DNA of 7,675 nucleotides from an uncultured Clostridia bacterium (lineage in GTDB: Bacteria; Bacillota; Clostridia; TANB77; CAG-508). Shown piece after piece: positions 1 through 5,437 of the stretch. The stretch is taken from positions 1-7,675 of the forward strand of contig CAQPRV010000079.1 in the NCBI GenBank assembly GCA_948857205.1, read 5' to 3'. Each line of letters opens with the position of its first letter. Position 1 is the stretch's first letter. A model generated the notes under the pieces. The model was not told the origin of the DNA. It did no database searches and saw only the letters and a list, made by a program, of their open reading frames with translations. The position numbers were made by a program, and so were the translations under genes.

Positions 1-40
1 GACTGTAAGGAGAAAATCTCAAAGGGCTAGCAATTGTAGC

Positions 41-81
41 TTTTATACAATAGGTAAGTATGACTTTCCTATTGTATAAAA
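41..81. repeat. Perfect 14-bp inverted repeat beyond the tex terminator
   Basis: Arms TTTTATACAATAGG (41-54) and its exact complement (68-81) enclose a 13-nt loop. The outer four pairs are all A-T. A T-run does not follow the stem in either direction, so it is not a textbook terminator. Its right arm overlaps the T-run of the tex terminator (75-84), so the two hairpins are stacked head to tail. It could be a second termination or RNA-stabilising structure, or the edge of a small repeat element. No gene can be assigned to 1-40. Confidence 0.6.
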
Positions 82-136
82 AAAGACTTTATTATAATCC
101 TTTAAAGTTTATCTTTAAAACTTATAATAAGGTCTT
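75..136 (-). terminator. Intrinsic terminator of tex
   Basis: Read on the minus strand, this begins 22 nt after the tex stop codon. The outer stem pairs 122-136 with 83-97; position 88 against 131 is a G-T pair on the DNA. An inner 7-bp stem (101-107 with 113-119) lies within it. The stem is followed on the minus strand by seven to eight T residues (84 to 77). The stem is GC-poor, but its position, length and T-run fit a Rho-independent terminator for leftward transcription. The complementary strand lacks a comparable T-run. Confidence 0.7.
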
Positions 137-157
137 CTTTGTGTAAACTACATTTTT

Positions 158-2341
158 TTAAACTTTCATTGAAAGACCAACTTTTTGTCTTTCTTTATCA
201 ATTTTAATTACTTTAACTTTAACTATATCTCCTACAGAAACAACTTCTGATGGGTTTTTAATAAACTTATCACTCATTTCAGAAATATGTACTAAGCCAT
301 CATGCTTTACACCAATATCCACAAAGGCACCAAAATCAATTACATTTCTTACTGTACCAGTTAAAACCATTCCTTCATTTAAATCTTCTAATTTTAGAAC
401 ATCACTACGCAAAATTGGTTTAGGCATATCTTCACGAGGATCTCTTCCAGGTTTTGAAAGTTCATCAACAATATCTCCTAAAGTCATTTCTCCTACCTTT
501 AATTCTTTAGCCATTTCTTTTACATTAATAGACTTTAACTTATTTCGTAATTCTTCAAGTTTTTCTTTATCTTTCAAATCTTTAATATTAAAACCTAAAT
601 TATTTAATAAGGTTTCTGCAACTTCATAGCTTTCTGGGTGAACAGCAGTAATCTCTAATGGATTATCTCCATCTAAAATTCTTAAAAAACCAGCACATTG
701 TTCAAAAGCTACCTTACCTAACTTTGGTACTTTTAACAACTGTTTTCTATTCTTTAACTTTCCATTCTCATCTCTATATTTTACAATATTTTTTGCAATT
801 GTATTATTAATTCCAGAAACGTAAGACAATAATGAAGGTGTTGCAGTATTAACATCTACCCCAACTTTATTAACACTATCTTCTACTACACCAGTAAGAC
901 TTTCAGCTAATCTTTTTTGATTTACATCATGTTGATATTGCCCAACACCAATGGCTTTAGGATCAATTTTTACCAATTCTGCTAATGGATCTTGAAGTCT
1001 TCTTGCAATAGAAATAGCGCCTCTTATAGATACATTTATATCAGGATATTCTTCAGTTGCAAGCTTTGAAGCTGAATAAACAGATGCTCCCGCTTCGCTA
1101 ACTATAACATATTGAACCTCTCTTGAACACTCTTTTATCATATCTGCCACAAACATCTCTGACTCTCTTGATGCTGTTCCATTTCCAATTGCTATCATAT
1201 CAATATTATGTTTTTCTATTAATTTTAAAAGTTCCTTTTTAGCTCCAACTACATCATTTTGAGGCTCTGTAGGATACACAGTAGTATAATCTAAAACTTT
1301 ACCTGTCTCATCAATAATAGCAATTTTACAACCTGTTCTATAAGCTGGATCAAATCCCATTACTGTCTTCCCATTAATTGGTGCACCTAGCAATAATTGC
1401 TTTGAATTCTGTCCAAATACCTTAATTGCTTTTTCTTCTGCTTTTTCTGTTAAATCTGAACGAATTTCTCTGTCAACTGAAGGCTCTATCAATCTTTTAA
1501 AACTATCTTCAATAGTAAGCTTCAATCTTTCAGTAAATTGTGTGTCTCCCTTTAAAATATCTCTTTCTATATAAGATAATATCTTATCTTCTGGCTTATC
1601 CAACTTAACTTTTAGAAAATCCTCTTTTTCACCACGGTTAATAGCCAAAATTCTGTGACTTGGAATATATCTAATAGTCTCTTGATACTCATAATACATC
1701 TCATAATTTGACTTTTCCTCTGGCTTAGATGCCTTAGTTTGAACTAAACCTTCTTTATAACATAACCTTTTAATCTCTTTTCTATATTTACTATTATCTG
1801 AAATATTTTCTGCAATAATATCCAAGGCTCCTTGTATAGCATCTTCTACAGAACCTACAACTTTATCTTTATTTTTTCTATCTTCTTCTGAAAGAGAATC
1901 AATATTAATAAATTGTTTTGCAAGCTCTTCAAGAGGAGTCTTTTCCTTCTGCTCAATTATAATATCTGCTAAGGGCTCCAAACCTTTAGCTTTAGCAACA
2001 GTTGCTCTAGTTTTTTTCTTTTGTTTGTAAGGTCTATAAATATCCTCAACCTCTGCTAATGTTTTTGCAATTGCAACTGCTTGTAAAAGTTCATCTGTTA
2101 ACTTTCCTTGCTCATCTATTGACTTAATAACCTCTTCTTTTCTCTGTCCAAGATTTCTCAAATAGTTTAATCTATCTCCTAAATCTCTAAGAGTTTCATC
2201 ACTTAGTCCTCCTGTAACTTCTTTTCTATATCTTGCAATAAAAGGAATTGTATTTCCTTCATCAATTAACCTAATAGTATTTTCAACTTGTGAGGGCTTA
2301 ATATTTAATTCTTCTGCAATAATTTTTATAATCTTATCCAT
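158..2341 (-). CDS. tex: Tex family transcription accessory / S1 RNA-binding protein
   Basis: The 727-residue protein has the family's usual length and full domain order. It has an N-terminal Tex helical region with the conserved stretch IPFIARYRKEVTGG near residues 32-45. A YqgF/RNase H-like domain follows from about residue 325, with GFDPAYRTG at 329-337. A helix-hairpin-helix region spans about 485-555, and a C-terminal S1 domain about 655-727 contains DFGAFVDIG and HDGLVHIS. Tex proteins are cytoplasmic nucleic-acid-binding factors linked to transcription and RNA metabolism; the exact role varies by species and cannot be read here. The frame is open up to 2386, but that extension encodes a mobile palindrome (2357-2387). 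The ATG at 2341 has a Shine-Dalgarno, AAAGGAAG, and gives the typical MDKIIKIIAEEL start. The RAYT gene ends 48 bp upstream, with no promoter visible between them, so tex may rely on read-through. Confidence 0.95.
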   Translation of the reverse strand: MDKIIKIIAEELNIKPSQVENTIRLIDEGNTIPFIARYRKEVTGGLSDETLRDLGDRLNYLRNLGQRKEEVIKSIDEQGKLTDELLQAVAIAKTLAEVEDIYRPYKQKKKTRATVAKAKGLEPLADIIIEQKEKTPLEELAKQFINIDSLSEEDRKNKDKVVGSVEDAIQGALDIIAENISDNSKYRKEIKRLCYKEGLVQTKASKPEEKSNYEMYYEYQETIRYIPSHRILAINRGEKEDFLKVKLDKPEDKILSYIERDILKGDTQFTERLKLTIEDSFKRLIEPSVDREIRSDLTEKAEEKAIKVFGQNSKQLLLGAPINGKTVMGFDPAYRTGCKIAIIDETGKVLDYTTVYPTEPQNDVVGAKKELLKLIEKHNIDMIAIGNGTASRESEMFVADMIKECSREVQYVIVSEAGASVYSASKLATEEYPDINVSIRGAISIARRLQDPLAELVKIDPKAIGVGQYQHDVNQKRLAESLTGVVEDSVNKVGVDVNTATPSLLSYVSGINNTIAKNIVKYRDENGKLKNRKQLLKVPKLGKVAFEQCAGFLRILDGDNPLEITAVHPESYEVAETLLNNLGFNIKDLKDKEKLEELRNKLKSINVKEMAKELKVGEMTLGDIVDELSKPGRDPREDMPKPILRSDVLKLEDLNEGMVLTGTVRNVIDFGAFVDIGVKHDGLVHISEMSDKFIKNPSEVVSVGDIVKVKVIKIDKERQKVGLSMKV

Positions 2342-2348
2342 TTCTTTT

Positions 2349-2356
2349 CTTCCTTT
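2349..2356 (-). promoter_or_regulatory. tex Shine-Dalgarno that fixes its start
   Basis: The minus strand reads AAAGGAAG, 7 nt before the ATG at 2341. It decides between this start and in-frame ATGs at 2359 and 2386, neither of which has a purine-rich site upstream. The site directly abuts the palindrome at 2357-2387 with no spacer. Confidence 0.75.
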
Positions 2357-2387
2357 CATGATTTTTGGGACGGAGGAAAAAATCATG
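2357..2387 (+). repeat. REP-like palindrome, left copy flanking the RAYT gene
   Basis: Perfect 10-bp arms, CATGATTTTT (2357-2366) and AAAAATCATG (2378-2387), enclose the loop GGGACGGAGGA. Compared in opposite orientation with the copy at 3247-3273, the 27-nt core unit differs at one base. It lies 2 bp after the RAYT stop codon and directly next to the tex ribosome-binding site. The GGAG in the core resembles the conserved tetranucleotide of known REP sequences, but this family is assigned only by position and repetition. Confidence 0.85.
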
Positions 2388-2389
2388 CT

Positions 2390-3133
2390 TCACTTTTTTA
2401 ACCTATCCATTGTCCCCTTTGTTATATCTAAGCTTTTCATTATTTGTGTATATTTTATGTTTTTTATTGTTTTCAAATATTTAATTAACTTCTTTAGTAT
2501 ATCATCTTTTTGAAATATTTCAAATACTTTTATATCCTCCTTTACAATAAATTCTTTTATTGCACTATTAATTACTATTTCAATATCATTTTCAACATCC
2601 ATAAATTCTTCTTGATAACTGATTTCTTGATTACAAATTTGTTCTAAATCTTCTTTTGTAAACACTGATTTTTTTATAATATTTGTTTTTTGCACATATA
2701 AATTATATGAAGAATATTTATAATCACTTTCTTTCCATACCATATTAGCTTTTACTGGATTATGGTGGATATATTTTACACAATGAATTAGTTGCCTTTT
2801 ATTTAATATTGGCTCACTTTTGTATCTATCTCTAAACACATATCCTACCCTATCGTTTTCCATATAATTATAATATTTTGCATATATACTATTTACTTTT
2901 TGCATAAACCTTGATAATTCTTTAATATCTTGTATCTGTATCAATAAGTGTGCATGATTATTCATAATACAAAAAGCAATAATATCTAAGATTTCTGGAT
3001 TTATATTTTTCTGAATTAATTGTAAATATCTATTTATATACCTTTCACATTTAAAAATGTATTCTTTATTAATACCCTGTACCATTACATGAAAAAAAGA
3101 GGTTTCAAGATATTGTCGTGCTATTCTTGACAT
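2390..3133 (-). CDS. REP-associated tyrosine transposase (Y1 HUH family)
   Basis: The 247-residue protein is related to IS200/IS605 TnpA and probably nicks and rejoins single-stranded DNA through a 5'-phosphotyrosine. The metal-binding HUH pair is seen as NNHAHLLI (H60, H62). The likely nucleophile is Y84 in NSIYAKYYN. The downstream family signatures YVFRDRYKSEP (98-108) and YIHHNPVKA (121-129) are intact. About 100 residues follow the Y1 domain, ending in a probable helix-turn-helix (about 226-247, YTQIMKSLDITKGTMDRL); some RAYTs carry such an extension. No frameshift or stop is present, so it may be active. An in-frame GTG at 3142 would add three residues. The ATG at 3133 is preferred because MSRIAR fits the usual N-terminus, although the Shine-Dalgarno is weak for both. 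A TATAAT at 3173-3178 (minus strand) could be a -10 element but lacks a good -35. It ends in TGA just before the left palindrome. Confidence 0.9.
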   Translation of the reverse strand: MSRIARQYLETSFFHVMVQGINKEYIFKCERYINRYLQLIQKNINPEILDIIAFCIMNNHAHLLIQIQDIKELSRFMQKVNSIYAKYYNYMENDRVGYVFRDRYKSEPILNKRQLIHCVKYIHHNPVKANMVWKESDYKYSSYNLYVQKTNIIKKSVFTKEDLEQICNQEISYQEEFMDVENDIEIVINSAIKEFIVKEDIKVFEIFQKDDILKKLIKYLKTIKNIKYTQIMKSLDITKGTMDRLKK

Positions 3134-3246
3134 ATTACTCACTCGCTTTCTTTATCTTATTTGCCCCTTTTTATTATAAATTTATTTTTAAAATTATCCC
3201 CCTTATAAAACTGTAATATTTTAGATTTACTTTAATATAATGAAAA

Positions 3247-3273
3247 TGATTTTTTCCTCCGTCCCCAAAATCA
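3247..3273 (-). repeat. REP-like palindrome, right copy flanking the RAYT gene
   Basis: On the minus strand TGATTTT (3273-3267), then GGGGACGGAGG, then AAAAAATCA. The 7-bp arms at 3247-3253 and 3267-3273 are exact complements, and A-T pairing can extend the stem inward. It is inverted relative to the copy at 2357-2387. It starts 11 bp after the ABC-F stop codon, and the stem is followed on the minus strand by only four T residues, so any terminator activity for the ABC-F transcript would be weak. Confidence 0.85.
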
Positions 3274-3283
3274 CCCAAAATCA
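3264..3283. repeat. Perfect tandem 10-bp duplication at the outer edge of the REP
   Basis: CCCAAAATCA occurs twice in direct succession (3264-3273 and 3274-3283). The inner copy is part of the palindrome; the outer copy ends at the base before the ABC-F stop codon (3284-3286). As a result the arm ATGATTTT at 3246-3253 can pair with either copy. It may be a slippage product or an insertion scar. Confidence 0.8.
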
Positions 3284-4867
3284 TTATTCAATTTCTAGGT
3301 ATTCATTGTAAGTAACTTCTCTATCTATTATTTTTCCATCTTCTTTTATGTCTATTATTCTATTTGCTACTGTTTGTGTTAGTTCATGGTCATGTGATGT
3401 AAATAGTAGATTTCCTGTGAATTTTTTCATTCCTTCGTTTAAAGCTGTTATGCTTTCCATATCTAAATGGTTTGTTGGCTCATCAAATATTAAGAAGTTT
3501 GCTCCTGATAACATTATCTTTGATAATACACATCTTACTTTTTCTCCCCCTGATAAAACGTTTACTTCTTTTAAGGCTTCATCTCCTGAGAATAACATTC
3601 TTCCTAAAAAGCTTCTTACATAGGTTTCGTCTGGATCTTTTGAGTATTTTCTAAGCCAGTCTGTTATTGATTCGTTTGTGTTGAATAAATAGTTGTTATC
3701 TTTTGGAAAGTATTCGTTTGTGATTGTTGTTCCCCATATTAGTTCTCCTTCATCTGGTTCTATTTCTCCTGCTATTATTTGGAATAGTATTGTTTTTGCA
3801 TTTTCGTTGTCTGCTAAAAATGCTATTTTGTCATTTGCTTTTATGTCAAAGGTTATTTTGTCTAATAATTTTACTCCTTCTATTGTTTTTGATATATTTT
3901 TTACTTGTAATATTTCTCTACCAGGTTCTCTTTCTGGTTTAAAGTCTATGTATGGATATTTTCTATTTGATGGTTTTATTTCTTCTAGTTCAATTTTTTC
4001 TAAGGTTTTCTTTCTTGATGTTGCTTGTTTTGATTTTGAAGCATTTGCACTGAATCTTGCTATAAAGTCTTGTAGTTCTTTTATTTTTTCTTCTTTTTTC
4101 TTGTTTTGCTCTCTTGCTTGTTTTAGTGCTAATTGACTTGATTCATACCAGAAATCATAGTTTCCTGGATATACTTTTATTTTTCCAAAGTCAACATCTG
4201 CTATATGTGTACATACTTTGTTTAAGAAATATCTGTCATGTGATACTACTATTACTGTATTTTCAAAGTCTATTAGGAATTCTTGTAACCAATTTATACT
4301 TTTTAAATCTAAGTCATTTGTTGGTTCGTCAAGTAATAAAACGTCTGGATTTCCAAATAAGGCTTGTGCTAATAAGACTTTTACTTTGTCTTTTGCTTCT
4401 ATTTCTTTCATGTATTTGTAGTGATTTTCTGGTATTATTCCTAAGTCATTTAATAACTTTGCACCATCTGCTTCTGCATTCCATCCATCTAATTCTGCAA
4501 ATCTTTCTTCTAGCTTTGCTGCTTTCATTCCATCTTCTTCCGAAAAGTCAGACTTTGCATATATTTCTTCTTTTTCTTTCATTATGTCATATAGTTCTTT
4601 ATTTCCCATCATTACTGTATCTATTACTGTGTATTCTTCAAATGCAAAGTGATCTTGCTTTAATACTGATAGTCTTTCTTGCTTTTCTATACTTACGTCT
4701 CCTTTACTTGGTTCGATTTCCCCTGATAATACTTTTAAAAAAGTTGATTTTCCAGCTCCGTTTGCTCCTATTATTCCATAACAGTTCCCTTTTCCAAATT
4801 TTATATTTACATCTTCAAATAAGACTCTTTTTCCAAATCTTACTGTAACTCCATTTGCACTTAACAT
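3284..4867 (-). CDS. ABC-F family ATPase, YkpA/YbiT type
   Basis: The 527-residue soluble protein has two fused ATP-binding domains and no membrane segments. Domain 1 has Walker A GANGAGKST (34-42), Walker B LLLDEPTNDLD (177-187) and switch histidine H210. A charged linker of ABC-F type spans about 245-305. Domain 2 has signature LSGGEK (438-443), Walker B LIFDEPTNHLD (459-469) and H492. Two sites are degenerate: the first signature reads IEAKDK (156-161) in place of LSGGEK, and the second P-loop reads ADNENAKT (352-359), lacking the usual glycines. Weak first signatures are known in the YbiT/YkpA branch. ABC-F proteins act on the ribosome; some confer antibiotic resistance by target protection, but this branch is mostly housekeeping and resistance should not be inferred. 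The upstream in-frame ATG at 4909 lies upstream of the predicted transcript start. The ATG at 4867 has a strong Shine-Dalgarno. Its neighbours appear to be separate transcription units. Confidence 0.93.
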   Translation of the reverse strand: MLSANGVTVRFGKRVLFEDVNIKFGKGNCYGIIGANGAGKSTFLKVLSGEIEPSKGDVSIEKQERLSVLKQDHFAFEEYTVIDTVMMGNKELYDIMKEKEEIYAKSDFSEEDGMKAAKLEERFAELDGWNAEADGAKLLNDLGIIPENHYKYMKEIEAKDKVKVLLAQALFGNPDVLLLDEPTNDLDLKSINWLQEFLIDFENTVIVVSHDRYFLNKVCTHIADVDFGKIKVYPGNYDFWYESSQLALKQAREQNKKKEEKIKELQDFIARFSANASKSKQATSRKKTLEKIELEEIKPSNRKYPYIDFKPEREPGREILQVKNISKTIEGVKLLDKITFDIKANDKIAFLADNENAKTILFQIIAGEIEPDEGELIWGTTITNEYFPKDNNYLFNTNESITDWLRKYSKDPDETYVRSFLGRMLFSGDEALKEVNVLSGGEKVRCVLSKIMLSGANFLIFDEPTNHLDMESITALNEGMKKFTGNLLFTSHDHELTQTVANRIIDIKEDGKIIDREVTYNEYLEIE

Positions 4868-4872
4868 TTTTT

Positions 4873-4879
4873 CTCCTCC
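4873..4879 (-). promoter_or_regulatory. ABC-F Shine-Dalgarno that fixes its start
   Basis: The minus strand reads GGAGGAG, 5 nt before the ATG at 4867. This is close to a full match to the anti-Shine-Dalgarno and rules for this start over the ATG at 4909. Confidence 0.85.
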
Positions 4880-4897
4880 CATTTTTTTATCTTGTAT

Positions 4898-4926
4898 ATT
4901 ATATATCATATTATCTTTAAATTCAA
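4898..4926 (-). promoter_or_regulatory. Sigma-A promoter of the ABC-F gene
   Basis: On the minus strand TTGAAT (4926-4921), a 17-nt spacer and TATAAT (4903-4898). The -10 is perfect and the -35 matches four of six. The start of transcription would be near 4891, giving a leader of about 24 nt that holds only the Shine-Dalgarno. That leaves no room for an attenuator of the kind seen before some antibiotic-inducible ABC-F genes. Confidence 0.75.
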
Positions 4927-5011
4927 TGATTATATGGCTTTAAGTTTCGACTTTTGTAATTGAAGGCTATAATATATATTTTTTTACACTTTAATTATCT
5001 ATTTATTGGTA

Positions 5012-5073
5012 TAAAAAAATTTGGCAATAATCTTTTTCAAATTTTAAACTTTTAAAAAAAAATTGCCAAATTT
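5012..5073 (-). terminator. Intrinsic terminator after the DUF378 gene
   Basis: On the minus strand AAATTTGGCAAT (5073-5062) pairs exactly with ATTGCCAAATTT (5028-5017). A/T pairs extend the stem inward across most of the 33-nt loop. The stem runs into about seven T residues (5019-5013). It lies 17 nt beyond the DUF378 stop codon. The first arm overlaps the third REP-like copy (5064-5089). Confidence 0.7.
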
Positions 5074-5089
5074 CTCCGTCCCCATGACA
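5064..5089 (-). repeat. Third REP-like copy with different arms
   Basis: The minus strand reads TGTCA, then TGGGGACGGAGAAATT, then TGGCA. The core GGGGACGGAG (5083-5074) is identical to that of the RAYT-flanking copy at 3247-3273. The arms are unrelated in sequence but still pair as RNA through one G-U. It begins immediately after the DUF378 stop codon. There is no transposase next to it, as expected for a dispersed non-autonomous copy. Confidence 0.7.
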
Positions 5090-5278
5090 TTAATCATCAA
5101 ATAATAATTTGATTCCCCATAATCCAGAAACTCCTACAAGTGCATATACTATTCTAGATATAACTGACATGTCTCCAAATATTGTAGCTACTAAATCGAA
5201 ATTGAAAAATCCAATTAGTCCCCAATTTATAGCTCCAATGATTATAAGTACTAAAGCTATTTTGTCTATTATTTTCAT
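5090..5278 (-). CDS. DUF378 small membrane protein
   Basis: This 62-residue protein has two hydrophobic segments, about residues 6-27 and 40-58. The stretch IIIGAINWGLIGFFNFDLV and the later RIVYALVGVSGLWGI are typical of the DUF378 family (YuzA-like), and the length is normal. The function is unknown; it should sit in the cytoplasmic membrane. The ATG at 5278 has a clear Shine-Dalgarno, GGGAGGA (5290-5284). A TTGACA at 5369-5364 on the same strand has no usable -10 at 17 nt and lies inside the corA terminator structure, so the promoter is not settled. A terminator follows at 5012-5073, suggesting a single-gene transcript or the tail of a corA transcript. Confidence 0.9.
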   Translation of the reverse strand: MKIIDKIALVLIIIGAINWGLIGFFNFDLVATIFGDMSVISRIVYALVGVSGLWGIKLLFDD

Positions 5279-5345
5279 AATAATCCTCCCATTTTATTTT
5301 TTCTTTATTATTATTTGTACTTTTTTGTTGTTTATACAAATAATT

Positions 5346-5396
5346 GAAAAAAAGAGGATTTTTTGTCAATTATTTTATTGTCCTAAAATCTCTCTT
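5346..5396 (-). terminator. Probable corA terminator, with a competing hairpin
   Basis: On the minus strand, AAGAGAGATTTT (5396-5385) can pair with AAAATCCTCTT (5362-5352) with one bulged A, followed by about seven T residues (5353-5347). This fits an intrinsic terminator 41 nt after the corA stop. A second hairpin uses overlapping bases: TAATTGA (5341-5347) pairs with TCAATTA (5366-5372), with further A-T pairs inside. The two cannot form together. Confidence 0.5.
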
Positions 5397-5437
5397 ACTT
5401 TTTTATTTTATAATTTTATTTTTTATTTATTCCTTAT

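Larger units (their letters stand above)
2357..3273 (-). mobile_element. RAYT gene bracketed by inverted REP-like palindromes
   Basis: The unit consists of one palindrome (2357-2387), the RAYT gene on the minus strand, a gene-poor leader (3134-3246), and a second palindrome (3247-3273) inverted relative to the first. This REP-RAYT-inverted-REP layout is the one known for REP-associated tyrosine transposases. It separates the ABC-F gene from tex, with the outer palindromes lying almost against the ABC-F stop codon and the tex Shine-Dalgarno. No flanking target duplication of the kind left by DDE transposases is evident. Whether the unit moves as a whole cannot be judged from one copy. Confidence 0.75.

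Noticed and set aside
9..53. Possible C-terminal codons of a plus-strand gene (GENLKGLAIVAFIQ then stop) at the left edge
   Set aside because: An in-frame stop at 6-8 and no start codon follow; other frames also stop early. Nothing recognisable.
2385..2513. Plus-strand 42-codon hydrophobic frame whose ATG follows the GGAGG of the left palindrome at good spacing, resembling a small membrane toxin
   Set aside because: It lies antisense to the RAYT 3' end, where T-rich DNA always encodes phenylalanine and isoleucine. The start is provided by the repeat and no promoter is seen. Chance is the simpler explanation.
4114..4848. Long plus-strand frame of about 244 leucine-rich codons opposite the ABC-F gene
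   Set aside because: It is the antisense shadow of a well-supported gene; the composition is implausible and no ribosome-binding site was seen.
3284..4867. Antibiotic-resistance (target protection) role for the ABC-F protein
   Set aside because: Motif pattern and length fit the YkpA/YbiT housekeeping branch, and the leader is too short for the attenuators typical of many inducible resistance ABC-F genes.
4868..4909. N-terminal extension of the ABC-F gene to an ATG at 4909
   Set aside because: It overlaps the -10 element and lies upstream of the likely transcript start; homologues begin at the MLSANGVT-type start.
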